Positions 1 to 26,293 of a stretch of 64,000 nt of DNA are shown piece by piece. Source of the DNA: Ascaris suum (taxonomy: Eukaryota > Nematoda > Chromadorea > Rhabditida > Ascarididae). The notes below the pieces were generated by a model, which was given only the letters and a program-made list of their open reading frames with translations, did no database searches and was not told where the DNA came from. The position numbers and the translations under genes are program-made. Every line of letters begins with the position of its first letter. The stretch's first letter is position 1. The stretch spans positions 3,892,101 through 3,956,100 of the forward strand of contig CM024173.1 in NCBI GenBank assembly GCA_013433145.1, given 5' to 3'.

Positions 1-550
1 TTCATGCTTCATAACATCTCTCTTATTGAATAGGCTGCTCTCGAAAGACAGCTCTCTCCGAACCCCTCACCCCCCCCCCCCCCACTCCCTTACTCAATTA
101 CTCAATAAAAAATGCTTTTGGTAGAATAGAACACCTCCTCACCAAAAATATTTACTTATTTTTAGTAAACTCTTTATCCATTATAGTAGTCGGTAAAACA
201 GTTTTCTTTCACCACATGACCCTTCGTTGTATCAACGCCGGGGCCAAAAATACTCCCCTCTCCTCCAATTCCTCAATAAATCGCTCTTCCAAATTCTGTG
301 ACATAATCTCTCGGGGTTTCATTGGACAATTTACAGCAGTTATGAATCAAAAGCATCGGTTTGAAGTTGTGATTAGAAGCTGGAGCTTTTGTTGATGAAA
401 TTGTGACGGTTAGAATGAAAGCATATAGGAAGATGCGAAGGCACAACTTCTGCATAATTTATAAATTAAGCTATTCATTGTCTATATTTTCCTATCCTTG
501 AGGGATGCTGAGGTTGAAATATCTGAGGTGAGGTCAATTCGGATGGTGAC
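1..550. other. TMTC intron or unresolved exon sequence at left edge
   Basis: The next TMTC exon should complete a GG-ending codon and continue into the DUF1736 region. I could not place it. The open minus-strand stretch 273-455 follows an acceptor-like tatgcag but does not fit the phase and does not resemble TMTC. A run of 14 C occupies about 70-83. Confidence 0.4.
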
Positions 551-12543
<11,993 letters not shown>

Positions 12544-15500
12544 GGAGCTGTACGATTGACAAGTACCGCCACTTCGTCGACGCAAATTGATGAACCGACG
12601 CTACAAACACATCGACTTACATGCCGGACACACCACTAGCGTATCAAATATATAGAGAAAGAAAAGAAAAGTGCTGAAAGTGTCGCCATCCGAGTGCCCA
12701 CGGCAATAACTGCGCGGTCATAAAATCTCAAAATAGCTTTTATTAAAAACTTATATACAATTTCGAAGAATGCGCAAGCACAAAAAAAAATTCAGCTCAA
12801 TTTCAAATCGGTTAAATTTGCGAAGCTAGCTGTTGCTTACATGGAACATGTGAACAGGAACGTGGGATTACTCAAGCGAATAATAGCTAGAAAGAAGCTA
12901 AGCTCGTGAACAACTTCATAAGTGGGCTCACGTTCAGGGTTGAGCTCGAAATGTCGAAATAAAATATACAGCTGATTTTACTACAGGCAACCTAACTCTA
13001 ATAAAATATAAGTTCTCAGTACAAAGTAGAGATGAGAGCACAAAGCCACTCCATTAAGAATATTGCAGTACATTCCATGCGCTGAAAAAGGTGTTTGCAT
13101 CGAGTGAAAGCGACGGAGAATAATTCAGACGTGGGCGGAGCGACGACAACTAAGTCACGCCCTTCGTATCGCTGCAAGCAGTGATGTTTTCGAACCCCTG
13201 ACCCATACCTTTACTATGCTACAGTATAATATTCTATTGCATGGATTCTTGAAAAGAAAGGGTAGTACCGTTTGGGCAGTTTTAAAGAGCGAAGATGTGG
13301 TATAAAACATAAGAGGAATAAATCACGATATTAGTATTCATTAAATGGGCTTAAATTATACCTAAGATATATTTGACAATAAAGGGCGTTGAGGAAGAAT
13401 CAAAACTTCATGGAAAATGTCTGATACAGGTTGATAAGCGCATGTCTACACATCACCACGAACGGTAGTGCCATTCAGCTCCTCCAAAACGAGAACCGCT
13501 AGTGAAAGATATCGCAACATGATCTGGATATGACTTCTATACAGTACAACTGTACGCAAATGAAACTTATTACTTCTAAACGTCAGGTCTTCTCTGTCAA
13601 TATTTCTCTTCTTTCATCATTTCATTTAACGATAACGTTATCGAGAAGTTTTATATTGTGAAAGATCTAGGAACTATTGCTGGCAGCTAATTAAACTTCA
13701 CTGAGCAATGCACTAAAAAAGTTGTGCGAGGAAATAGCTCTGTGAGTTTTACCTTTAGAGCCTTCAGAAGCATTGACAACTCGCACATAGGACTTTCCTC
13801 ATACGCTGGTACACAACTTCCGCTCCAGCACACATTCTTGATTAGAATAGATCCAAGGGCAGTCTGCTGTCAAAAAATTCCGCAAATTTTTAAGCATGTG
13901 AAATAAGGGAACCATATCACATAATCCAAACAAATTCGACAGCTGATCTACCATATCGCTTAATAATAAAAGAAAAGAAATATGAACGAATTGATCAAAG
14001 AGTGAAAAATTTTCTGGTTTATGCGAAGCCAAATCGCAATCGGGACTGCTGGTTAAATGCACCAAATGAATGGTGCAGAAGAGCGAATTACAAACATCTT
14101 TTTCCAAAAAGGGTCATTAATTAAAATGTAGAGCCTATTACTGATTGGGTTACAACCGTGCTTGATCCAGGGAAAAAGCGGCTCTCGTTCACATCGATTA
14201 ACACCTTGATGCATTATCGTTATCGTATTTTTCACTTCGCACTGTGTCCTTGTCAATTTTCCTTTACATCCTTCTTGGTCAGTGGGATACTACGTCTTGT
14301 TCTGCACTACACTGCGTTTGTCATTTTCTGTTTTCGATGTTGCGCGTACTCGCACAGATTTCTCCTTCTCTCTTTTTTCTTCCGTACTTCAAGATTCCGG
14401 CAAGGGGAGTCTAAAGAGGAGGGGGAAGAGGCATTCTCCGCTCTGTTATATAAACAACGTTAAACAACAAAACTGCTGCAAAGCGAATTTGAATTCGGCT
14501 CAATGTTAACTCGTGGCCGCAGTTTTCTTTCATTGTGCATATTTTCGACTTAACTAACCAGCAAGATTCCAGTCATTCGAATACTGAAATAACTTTTCCT
14601 TCCCACTGTTTTTAGACCTTATTGATAATGTTCCGGCAAATTTTCACGACCGGCTGGCTGATCATCAGTAATTGTTTTTTATCGGATGGACATCATGACT
14701 AGTGAGATTAGAGGTTCTTAAACGGGAAGGGGAAAGGGTAAACGAGAGGATTCGGCTGAACTCAGTTTGTTTTGGAGTAAGCAAGCCGCATAGGTGAGGA
14801 ATGCAAAGAAATATAGGTATGGCGCCTTTTATATGGGCACTATAGTAATTTGTAAGGGAAAAGAACGCGGAAATATGATTTTACAGGTTTGTTAAACAAC
14901 TTATCACTCTTGTTGTTGCTTCTAGAAAAACCTTTATTTCACAAGGGAAATAAACAACAAACATAAAGCCAAACAAGAAAAGTGAAGGATGCGATCACGA
15001 TTATCAAAATGTTGTTGTCAATCAAAGACAAAATCGCCATCGAAATGCTTAAGGCGATCAGTGAACACGAAGGCACTAGGATCTGAGATGACATCAACAG
15101 GACCTTTATCCGGAAAGCTCCGCGCTCTGACGACCCTCAGAAAAAGGAGTTGTACACTTTATGTTGAGACTCGTGGAAAACCGAAAGCTGTGAGTTCATT
15201 TTAATTAAATCAACCGGAATCATGCAAGATTGAATCATAGTTTTAAAAATTTGCACGATTTTCCAACGTCTCTGTTTCCGGTCTCAAAAACTATAACCAA
15301 ACTGGACAACCGCATTAAAAAATAGGATAACAGTGAAGGCCTTCTTGCAATGTTCAGTGAAGCTATTGTGAATCGTCCGTCGAATGCAATTTGAGACCTT
15401 GAGGACACCAGCTGTCACCGACTCACAATGTCTTCCAATGCAAAGAATTGTCAATGAACACTCGCAAATCTCGGATGGGACAGGCAGTAGGGATCAAACC

Positions 15501-18332
15501 TTAAATATTCGTGATAGGTATTCATACCGCATACCAAAATTCTCATTGCAACATTTTTTGAGATCTTGCTGATCGCCTGAGGTTAACTTTTGTAACCATA
15601 GCCGAAATTTATTTTCCTTTAACCGAGACAGATAAGAAGGCATAGACGCTTAGAAGGACCTAGAAGATTACAAGCAAAAGAAGTAGCTCAACACCTAGAA
15701 CCCTATAGTCAAAAGAAAAATTTCAAGACTCAACTAAAGAGACGACAAAATGCTTCTTGATCAAAACAGCAAATTCGAGAGTGATGAGGAGGAACTCAGT
15801 GACTGAGAAGGATAGAACAAGATGAGTTAAAGTAATGCAAAGAATCAGTAATATCAGTTTATTGTTGACGTCAGTTTACGTCACAGAGTTACTTCTCATC
15901 TAAACTTCAATTGTTAAAGCATACATTTTATGCGAATCGCCATAAGTTCTTAAAGTGTGACGACTATATTAGCGATCCTTTGACAACTCGTAGTCATCGA
16001 AGCATCTTGCACGAACAAGTTTGCAATTTCCACAAAAATGTTCACGAGCAGTGAGTGATTTTCATTTAATTCAATTCATTCTCTCATTTCCTTACTCATA
16101 TGAGAGAAGTCGCAACAAAAAAATTCATTCTCTCAATCGTCGATGTTCGTTTATGAAATACAATCACATCCTGTCGCATTGCTCTCCCATGACTTCTCCG
16201 ATCCGAGCTTCGTCCCAGGTTATAAGATCCCAAATTTCTTATAAAGATCCAAAACCATCCACATTATTTCTCCCTCTATCGATGAATATTCAGCTGCATT
16301 GTTTTCATTGATCACTTAGCTAGAATAGTATTAGAATATCACTCGAGGAAAACAGTTTTCTGAGGAATTTGAGTGTTGATGTTGAAATGCTTCACGGCTA
16401 AGTTTTTACTTTTGTTCAGCACCTCCCAATTGCGTTGGTTCCCCGTTCACGAAGTTGCTTTTTCTCACAAATATCTCATTCGATGTTACACAATAATCAT
16501 TTTCCATTGAGGTGATATTAAGCTTCTCAATTTTTCGCAACGGCGTTCTGCTTTTTTCTGCTCTTTGTGAACGCCAACAGCAATGTGCTCACAAATGGGT
16601 TTGCAAAGGGGCGATTGTTGACGATGCATGTGGCGGTACTATTGATGGGTTTTCTTTTGATTAGAATATTTCGTCGTTCCCGGGCATCTCTGTTGATTTG
16701 TGATATGCCAGTGGTCCCATTCAATTTTGAAATAGTTTTCCATCTAGTTGTTTCGGTGCTTGCACGAGTGTGGTCGATTCTGTCGTTCTGCTGTCGTGTT
16801 GTTTTGCTTGACACCTTATAGATGAGGTTCTATGATTTTCGTTTCTGATGGGCATATTGGGCAATAGGAAGGCGGATTCGGGGTTAGACCACTTGCAAAT
16901 CTGAATTAATCAGAAATATTTCAATTCCTTGCGGATTCTGAACTTTCTACTCAAAAAATGCAAAAGTTACATCTCGATGCTCTTACACTCTTTAATTGCA
17001 CTTAAAGTTCTAGACTTAATCTGCATCGTTCTCTTTATTCACGGCCTCAGAAGTAATAATAATCTGATACGTTGGAAACGTTTGTGAGATGGATTTCCGC
17101 GACAGTGCCTCTCTTTGCACCCCCTAGATGGACCACAAGTCTGTAAATTGTCATCTCTCCTCCTTCTCCTTCTCGTTCCTTACTTAAGATGTGACAGTAG
17201 TAGAAGCAGTCCTGTGGCTGTCATAAATTGATCAATTAGACAACCAGTGATGTAAGGGCTGAAGGAAGAACCGATTTCTGTGCATGCATTCCAGGTTCAA
17301 CCTGAACTCGTTGTTTCGCACGTTGAGCGACACATTGAGTTGTCACGTGATAATGAAACTTTCCGCTTTTAAGGAGGCAGAAGGCAAAACGCTGAGAAAG
17401 ATAGCTCGCTAGCACTCTATGGACGCAAGAATTGCTATTTGTACTATAGTAACGTTTGCCAGCTGTATGGCGCGATCGAACGATTTCTCTTGTATCACTC
17501 TCTTATTGGAGTGTATGATGATTTTCTCGACAGAGCATATTCACTCTGCTACCCTCTGTCACAAAGCACTCAGGAATAGCTGGGCTGAGCATGGCGGTGG
17601 ACGAAGTGCGAGACTGTCTCTACTCCATCCTCTCCCGCTTTTTAAAGCTTTAATTGAGTTATGATGGGGGCTTCTATTTTCATTTTCTTCCATCTTGTTT
17701 AGTTGTTCAGTTCGAGTCTGTTCTTCAGGTACTGAGATAGTTTGCTTCACCGAAGGAAACTTCAGGTCTTATTCTACAAATGGAGGAGGGAGGTGATGGC
17801 ATATCGGAGTTTAGTTTCATTTATTGCAGCTGAACGGCTGACACTCAGACGATAAACTTAATGATCGGTTTCTAGGACAGTTCTATGATGTACTTAGTGT
17901 GCTCCCTATATTCCATTTTCATCTGCTCCTTTTAGGTTTTCCGGTTCTTGTGCATTCCACATATCCAGGGAATTGCGCTAATCGCGATACCAGTCTCGAT
18001 CGCAAAAAATGCTGTGATCGGGTTTAACTCATATTCCTTAGGGAGCTTTTGATTGGACGTTTTGACAGTTGAACAAGAAAGCTGCTTGAAATATTTTACT
18101 TCTTGTGAACTTGTATTCCCTGACAACCTGAAGGATCGACCCCTCAAAATGCATTTCATCGTAACTTTATGATTCACTTCAATAAGTCAGTCTTATCTAA
18201 TATTTTTCACGCTACACTATAATGCAGGTTATTTTGTTCTGTGCACCGAGAGCGTGTTTTTTAATTGTGCGATAAGCGGAATGTCATGTGAAGAATCTGA
18301 CTAGTACACTTCATTTTGTTTGCAGAGGAGTG
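12544..18332. other. Intergenic region between divergent TMTC and elongase genes
   Basis: The two flanking genes are transcribed away from each other, so this 5.8 kb should hold both promoters. A GC-box-like gtgggcgg element near 13131 with a cacgccc element about 25 bp further (near 13156) is the clearest regulatory-looking site, about 600 bp upstream of the TMTC start. Pyrimidine tracts occur near 17150. A coding-like but stop-interrupted stretch lies at 14985-15195. No complete gene was found. Confidence 0.6.
13129..13166. promoter_or_regulatory. Possible GC-box pair upstream of TMTC
   Basis: The sequence gacgtgggcggagcg is followed about 25 bp later by tcacgccctt. These are SP/KLF-type GC boxes in opposite orientation within otherwise AT-rich DNA, about 600 bp upstream of the TMTC ATG on the minus strand. 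Position and composition are seen; promoter function is inferred. Confidence 0.25.
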
Positions 18333-21300
18333 ATGGCGGTGCCGGAACAGGTGCTCGCTGCGCCCAAGTTTGACTTGCAGCGACTTATTGACATCGCAAG
18401 TGCACCTGAATTCCCTGAACAAGCCTCCAAAGACTGGGTTACTGACCACCAGGCCTTCGCTATTCAGGTGAGTACTTCAGGAACGATTGTAGGTTAGAGC
18501 AATGTGATTGTAATTGTTATCAACTTTATAGTTCATTCATAGGAGTTCGATATATGTCGGAATCTTGCAGAGGAAAGTGCAGGTAAATCTTTTCGTGTTC
18601 GAATAAGCGGATCGCAAGAATAAGCGGGACTTGTGTAGAGTTGTAAAATCTGTTTTGCAAATTGAGAAAAAGCATCACGCCAAGGTTTTATTTACTTTTT
18701 CTTGTTATAGCTGCGCGAAACCGCAAAATCTTTTATTTCCGATAACTTCGATACATTCGCAAATACTATGTAACATACGGAAATGATTCTCGTGCAATGG
18801 TAAAAGCTTTAAAATGTGTTCAAATCCTGGTGCCAAATTGGTGTGCTGTCACATAAATGCACACCGTGGAACTTACAGATCGATGTTTTTATCGAATTAA
18901 CGCTGAAAATGAGTCGACTCATTGTTCACAGAAGAAGCTTCATCGTATCATTGTTGAATATGTAATTAATTCAATAACGAAAACTCAAGTTTTGCCTTTT
19001 TTGGGGGCACGAATTATTTACAAAAATCTGCTTGTATTTAATTGTTACATCCCATTTTCTGACATACTTTTTTGTTTGTCATCGACAATTCGGTATGATG
19101 TTTCCACTCTTACGGGCCCATTGTCTGTTTATTTCATTTATCTTTTGCATTAAAAAATGCTTATCAAGGTCGGGAAAAGAAAGGGTTTTATGCTTTGAAA
19201 GTTCCTCGATCAAGATGTCAACACGATACCCCTTCGTTGAACCGTCGAATTGCCTTCCTTGTCTTCCGTCAATCTTTGACGTGATGAGCTGGTATTGTTC
19301 TTAGATGTGCATTCTCTACTTGGTGATCATATTTGGAACGAAATATTTTATGAAGAGCCGCCAGTCTTTTGAACTTTTCTATCCGCTGAATATGTGGAAT
19401 GCGTTTTTGGCGGCGTTCAGCATCGCAGGCACCGTGACGCTATTGCCGGAGTTCGTGACAACGATCAGTACCCACGGCTTCAATGGTTCTTAATGATTCG
19501 TTCTTTTAATGTGAAATTTTTCCGTCCTCGTTTCTCGTCATGTACTGAGGTAATGCCTAAAATATTTACTCTAAAAGGCAGTCGAATGACCGTTATCGCA
19601 GAAAAGTGACTACATCAGAAGGGCTTGTATATCGTGCTGAAAGAAAAACTAATTTTTATCTTCATTGAACGATAACAAAGTAATGTTTAAGAGACGTTTG
19701 AAGGATGTGAGTTGCCATTTCTTTTCTCTGAGTGTTTGGAATCGTTTCTAAGCAACGGAGAATGACTTCCCATAAATGTGTTTTGCGAATAAAAATAAAT
19801 ATTGCATTTTTCATAAATTACGGAGCTTCCATTGTTTTACCGATTGTTCGCTTTGTTCTATCGGCATAAGGTGATGATGAATCGTTTTTATAAAGTGCCA
19901 TGTGGGTTTTTCATCTTTCGGCACGAGTTTTTTGTAAAATAATGTACATGACTGTAAAAGTAATTTTTGATATATCACGCCATTGAGGGATACAGCTGTA
20001 ATATTTAGAGGGCATTGGTTTTCATACTTTCAAATTAGGTGAACGAAGTCTCTTGTGAAATTTAAGTGATATGATCGTACTGAAGTCTGTTTCAGGCTTC
20101 ACTTTCACTTCAAGCTGATAATTTTTAAATGAGCTGGCGTCATTCAAGTTACTAGCAATTGCCAATAATTTTGGCTTAGTTAGTTTGATGTTGCTGCATC
20201 GTTTTTCTAATTTCTTGGCATAGTCACTTGACTTATCAGATTTTTAAAAGAATGCATTATTATACGGTGTCCTTCTCGCCTTCTTAGAACGCCACATTAA
20301 TTACTATTATAGCCGTTCATTATTAGTGGACGAAATGATGCAGAAGATCATGAAGAAAAAACTTGAAGTGTGATTTCATATATTGTTGATCTTCCAAAGA
20401 GAAAGGTGGAAATTTTTTTGACCAGGTAAATTATAGTCATATGTTTTTGGCTGGATAGGTATTCAATTTCATAAAAAGGGTAGATCGTGAGCTCACATGC
20501 TCTACTTCTTCTCCCAGCTTCGGTACGTTTTTTTCAATGTGCATCTGTCTGGCTTGCTGTAGGTGAGTGAATGTGTTTATTTTAGCTTCCTACTGCAAGA
20601 GGTACGATTTCATGAGAGGAGCGAATGGTTTCTGGGGTTGGATGTTCATATTATCGAAGATGCTCGAAATGGGCGATACGGTGTTTTTGGTGCTGAGGAA
20701 AAAGCCACTGCTGTTTCTTCACTGGTATCATCATTTACTGACACTCATTTACGCCTTCTACTCGTACCCATCTTCACCCGGATTCAATCGATGGGGTGTT
20801 AACATGAACTTCTTCGTGCACGCTTTTATGTACAGGTATGTCTCATTTACTCAGTTTGTATTTAATAGTTTGTGCCCTTGAGACCACTATGCTCATTGCA
20901 ATAACTGAAGTTGGGAGAGGAAGGCGTAGTGAAAATAACTTCTTAATGCGGCTTTTGCATTATTTCATTTCATTATTTACTGTTTCTGATGAATCTCTTA
21001 CTGCACTATTATTTCATCGTTTGCACTGGGCCTGTTGTTTAAGGAGGAGGCATTAATGCGGCTTATCCCTCCCCTCTGCCTTCTCCCCATTTCGCTTTCT
21101 GAAGCCCTATGGCTATATAAAGCAGTTCACTTCATCTGTTACTGTAAACTGAATCTCGTGTTCGAATGTTGCGAAAAATTTTTGCAGTTATTACTTCATT
21201 CGGTCGTTGAGAATCCGACTGCCAGGTGCAGTTGCCAAGTTCATCACTACGCTGCAGATACTGCAGTTCGCTATCAGTCTCATCATTCTGGTTCATCTAG

Positions 21301-22054
21301 GTGTGCTGATTTTCATTCGCAAGGTAATTCACCTGACTTTTGCTGTTTTTAGCTAATTCTGTAGATGTGAACTAGATAATGATAATTTTCGGTTAAAGCG
21401 AGATTGAAGGCTCTTATATTACTTCCGAAAATAATTTTCTACCCCACTTTTAGCTTTCATCGCATAATTTGAGATATATTTTTTGATTTGTTTGATTTGG
21501 AACTCATTGCTCATCGATGAAGAGGGGCATATTATCTGCTCATCACCTATACAAGGTGAAGTTTTTATGTCTTGATAGATGAAAAGCTTAGTTGTGGATA
21601 GTCGTGCTCATGTCATTCGATTTCTGGACGCCCCTTATTAACATTCCCTTATCGGTTAAAATAACTCATTACCCAACTTTTATCTTCGACGACAAAACAC
21701 TTCTGTTTATAGGAGGGTTGTTCGTTTGTAGGTGTCGCCATTATTTCTCGACCCCTTTTTCCCTCCTTTGTTCTCTCCTTTCTCCTTCCTCGCCTTCTCT
21801 CAGGGTTTCCGTTTCAACCTTCACCTGCTTATTCCTTCCTTTTCCTCTCCCTATTGTGCCGTTTCGTTTAACAAGTGCGATGTTATTGCCATTTCCAGGT
21901 GGAGTGTGATTTCGACGTAAACGTATTTATGTTGGCAATCTTTATGGAGGGTACCTACCTGATTCTCTTCATAAACTTCTTCCTACGCTCATACGTGATT
22001 GGTGGTGGCAAGAGCAAATACCACAGTGAGAGAAGCATTCAGAAGCAACATTGA
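18333..22054 (+). CDS. Very-long-chain fatty acid elongase, ELOVL3/6-like
   Basis: Elongases of this family carry out the condensing step of acyl-CoA elongation with malonyl-CoA in the ER membrane. Five exons join in phase: 18333-18467, 19305-19485, 20586-20835, 21188-21323 and 21899-22054, giving 285 residues, the usual length. All signature motifs are present: KMLEMGDT (the KxxExxDT box, near residue 129), LHWYHH with the histidine box at about 151-155, and NFFVHAFMYSYY (NxxxHxxMYxYY). Several hydrophobic segments span the protein. Trp in HWYHH, rather than Val, places it with the ELOVL3/6 group that acts mainly on saturated and monounsaturated chains. The C-terminus has a Lys at -3 (KQH), compatible with ER retrieval. 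The start was chosen because tttgcag lies 7 nt upstream, typical of a trans-splice site. Introns are 100-850 bp, except 1.1 kb for intron 2. Confidence 0.95.
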
Positions 22055-24823
22055 TCATTATGAGTTCACCGCTAGAAGCACTCCTTGTTCGAACTGGGCG
22101 AGTGTCACGAACTCTGCTAAGAGAGCTTCTTTTCTGTCCGACCAGCTCCAACAGCTGAGATCGTTGCTTATTGCGGAGCCTATTAATAGTGTCATAGTCC
22201 TACACTGTTTTCTAGAATTGGCTCTCTTCCTTAAGTTGTGCTAATAATTCTTCTAAACTAGGAAAACGCTGACCTCTGTGTGGAGGTGAGTGAGACTTTC
22301 GTCTACCTTCAAAGGAGCTAATGTTTCCCGTCACATTTGTTGGACCTGTAAACTTCTAACTCGCCGAACGTCCCTTTCCCCATTCCTCGCTTTTTTTACA
22401 TGAGCTCTCATTTTGTGCATTTGTTTTTCATATGTTGCATGTGCGCGTGTCTAGTATTTATCCATATCGCAGTTGGCGTGTGATCGTTTTCATTTGCACC
22501 GTTATTGTCGTCACTAAAGTACAGGTATCAACGATTCATTTTTTTACTACACGAAGCTATGTTCTTTTTTATAATCTTACGCTAACCTTAATTCTGCTCT
22601 CTTGTTTCTCCTAGTGATTAACAGTCGATTTCCGGAAATTCTAGAAAGTATCCCATATTTTCGAGCCGAATTGCTTTAGTAATATTATGTAATCTTTGCG
22701 GTGTTTATGTCATTTTTTCCTCTTATTTTGCTCATTGAACTCTGTCTATTTATTCATCTGTTTTTTGGCCCTTTTTCGACATTTTTAGCTTGTTTAACTT
22801 TCCAACATGAAAAGCCAAAAGTTAATGCACAGGGTATCCTGTATCCTGCTTAACTTTTTGATTCACAATTTTGCTTTCATGGCATTCGTGTTCGATGATA
22901 TTGTTTTGCTGTTTTGTTTGCGGTGACAACCGTTTTTTGTTTTGTTCATAATTTGAGCAGCCATTACTAAGTGCAAAATAATTTCCGTAGGCTATCAGGT
23001 GTATGGGTCATGCTAGCATGAGGCAATAGTTTAGTATAGCAGTTGAACAAGGACGGAAAATGTAGACCATGAATTGAGCATTGTAACGTTTCAGCTGTGC
23101 TGGGGCTGCCTACCAGTAAGCTTTATTGTCCACACTGCCACAGCCAGTGGCTTGGTCAAGTTCGCGATTTCAAAGCGGGGGAAGGGACAGCTTTGTTCGT
23201 GTGTTTGAAGCATAAAAGAAAAGAGGTTATTCAATATTATTCGCTGTTTTTTTTTGGGGAGGGGGAGGTAGAACGCATAAAAACAAATAGTGTACCCGCT
23301 GTTTAGGTTAACCACAGCGGTCACGTCAGTAATATTGCTATCATTTTCATGAGTGCCTCGGTCTAAATTCGTTTAAGAGCGAGAATATGTGGAAAATAAT
23401 TTGCTGTTATAAGTCGGTTATTTGTGGATGGCGTTCAGGTTGTGTACTGCAGTGGAATCTGCATGCGTTGGCTGCCTCTGAGATGGGTGATCATGGTACA
23501 TTAATAAGAAGGAAACCTCCCACTGACAATGTAGTAGTGAGCCAGTGCACAGCGTTCCCTAATTCTATTGCTTATGTGCACTGTTTCTTCAGATTTCATT
23601 CCCTCGATAAGCGTTTGCTTTAGTGTTTTGTGTTGTGTTATTTCTTTGCACTTGTGCTGCCTTGTTGTGTCTTTCTTTCTATTGTTTAGTTCTGTTTAGA
23701 GGAAACTATGTCTCGTATGTCCGTTGTTGATTTTGATTTCACCGTTAGATAGCTGCCACTCAGGGGTACAGATGATTAGCGGCGTTTTCCTTGAAATAAC
23801 GCTGTAGCAGTTATCCTTACCCTCAGCGTTCACCACATTGAGTGACGGTCCGCACTACCCATTCTCGATCCGATATATCGCTCTTGTTCGCGATCGCCCT
23901 GCGAATCTACGTCATTTCGCCTAGTATTATAGGTCAAATGTGAGTGCATCAACGAATTTTTTTATGAGGCCGGTAGCCAGAAACAGATTAAGAAGTTCTA
24001 ATAGCGGGTGCAGTGGTTGTGCGAAGGCATAGAGAGCTGCAGACTGACATGCACACAGTTGCTGTCTAGGGGTCGTTCCAGTTGCACTGATATGAGCGCA
24101 GTCATGTGATTTTCATCGTTACTTGACCTTCAATCTCCCATATATCTCCACTCAGTCTCTTTGCTCAAGAACCAGTTCGTGACCTGTCACTCTGGAGGTG
24201 AGGAAGTTTGTTTATGCTGCATCTTTGGTGATGTACCAAGTTCGTTTCATAAAAATTTAGTAGATTGTAGTGTTGTTTTCGAGTATTCTCCATCATTTGG
24301 CAGTCGTCAGAGTATAGGAATTAGAGGTGACTTCGTTTATCGGTCGTAGCTTCGTACTATTACAGTAGTGTTTCAGAACATAATGATCACTACTTTTTGT
24401 ATTGCTTGTCCGGCTATCCTCGTTCTCACTCAGCGAGTACTCCCATCCCGATAGTTTAATATATTTATTCCCTGTTGCAAGAATATTTTTCAGTAAATAT
24501 TTTCTGCTTTATAATCCACAGCCTAAAATTTAGCTTTGTAGAATGAGTAGAGGGAAGAATGAAGGGATTACTTTCTAGTTTCATTTATTTTCTAATTTAT
24601 GCGCGTATTTTAGTGCTTTTAATGAGCGCGATGATTCTTTATTGAGGTGGAAGCTTTAACGAAAAGAAAACATTTAAGTGTTGGCTTCGAGTTTTTTGTT
24701 TCGCCAAAAATTGTGCCGTGTCCATTTATGTAAAATGAACACGAATGGAATGGAACAAACAGAATGCTTTGAGTGGGCCGACAGTGAGATTCTCACTTCC
24801 ACTGTGTAGGTGGAAGCCAGCTG

Positions 24824-25255
24824 ATGCAACTTTTCATGTGTACTGCTTCATTACAAGCTTCCTTCGTGATCAGTTTTATGAGGGAAATTAGTGTTTTGAT
24901 GAATTTTTGCTATAGGCCACTTATATCTTGGCGGACAATCGCATCTCCCCTCAGTCGTAATCACAGGCGAGTGCGTAATCAGCTTCTACGTTCGGTCTGG
25001 AGTAAATTATTGAGAACACCACTTGGGCTTCGTTATCTTACAATTTGGCCAAAGCAGCTACAAGAGAAACCTCTGACAAAATACGTTTGCGTACTGAACT
25101 TCAGTTTCCGGAAAGCGGCCGCAGATTACTTACTATCTTACGCGCCGGTACATCGTTTTGCGCGATTCCTATCCGCAGGTGTGGCTTCCGGATTTCAAAA
25201 CAGCAGCAGAAATAATGAAGTTATTGCATTTCTGAGTCGGTATGGGCTTCACTGA
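24824..25255 (+). other. Unassigned 143-codon open frame
   Basis: This is the second-longest open frame in the window; the longest, at 52837-53316, is rejected below. It encodes a basic, hydrophobic-rich sequence with no motif I recognise. Codon choice is not clearly biased and no flanking splice pattern supports it. It could be chance, an untranslated region, or part of a rapidly evolving gene. Confidence 0.15.
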
Positions 25256-25937
25256 AAGCAACGAAAACATTTCCTTAGCGAAGAAGGAATTTATTGGCAA
25301 TGCACAAAGTACAAGTGTACACATATATACATATGTGTGTGTTCGTATGTACATAACACAAAAAGAAAAAAGTAGCATAAAGGTGAAAAACAGCTTATCC
25401 ATGAGGTCGATGCATGTATCCGGGTATTCGAACAAATATCCAGGCAGCAAGCTCAGTTAAAGGAGTGAAATTAAAATTTCATCAAAGATTGGTCAACAAT
25501 ATGAAGGTGAGTTGCAGTAATATTATTATTGTAAATCACAAAGAACGATCAGAGAATTACAATTGATTTCATTTTCATGCTGAGTTTCGTCATGCACTTG
25601 TAATGATCAGTGATTAGAAAACAGCTGCAGAAAATAAATGTGGCGTTTCTTTGACGACAAAATGTCTCATTTTTGACTATAAATTGCTTTTGCTGTTTCA
25701 GCTCCGTTTGAGACACTCCTCAAGTGCTTAAGTGAACAGATTGAACACTGGAGAAAATGAAAGGTTCAGATTTCTCTACGGTATGCAGGTGTCCAATCTC
25801 AGGATTCTGATATTCCAGACTTCAGGCAATGTAGATATCGTGTCACATGTGGGAGTTGGAATACATTGAATTGTTTAGAAGTATCGTTCAAAGAGAAATA
25901 GCAAAATTCCTGCTAATAGTACTCGTTTTTAGACACC

Positions 25938-26192
25938 ATGAATGGGTTGAACAATGAAGAACGAAAGAAGAGAGAGGTGAATGAGTATGGGGATAACAAA
26001 TCCAAGAAAGACATATATGAAGGCGACTTGAAAAATTACGCAAAGGTGTCGAAAGTACCAAGGCTACAAAATCGACTCATTGAAAAAGCTTCTTATCTGC
26101 TTTATTATGCAGATAGCAGACACGGCACGATGCAACGCAACAAAACAAAATACAAGAGAATTGACATAGATGTACAACACAGTCGTATATGA
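25938..26192 (+). CDS. Candidate small protein or first exon, 84 codons, strongly charged
   Basis: The ATG is 5 nt behind cgtttttag, a good nematode acceptor or trans-splice site. The frame then runs 84 codons to TGA. The product is hydrophilic and Lys/Arg/Asp-rich (NNEERKKREVNEYGDNKSKK near the start), without a signal peptide or membrane segment. No domain is recognised. It may be a complete short gene or an exon using an internal donor such as AAAGgtgtcg. Composition and the acceptor are what support it; chance cannot be excluded. Confidence 0.35.
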   Translation: MNGLNNEERKKREVNEYGDNKSKKDIYEGDLKNYAKVSKVPRLQNRLIEKASYLLYYADSRHGTMQRNKTKYKRIDIDVQHSRI

Positions 26193-26293
26193 TCCCATTG
26201 GCGATTTGGCTGATTTAACATATCACTGTACAATGTGAGAGAAAGTGGCAAGTCCATTTCAAAAAAAAGAAAAAAAAACAGCGCTCAGCGTTG

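Noticed and set aside
273..455. 60-codon minus-strand frame considered as the next TMTC exon
   Set aside because: The acceptor is present but the phase needed after exon 7 gives a stop, and the open frame lacks DUF1736 similarity.
18815..18838. B-box-like gttcaaatcctgg
   Set aside because: No A box or cloverleaf upstream; single-box match expected by chance.
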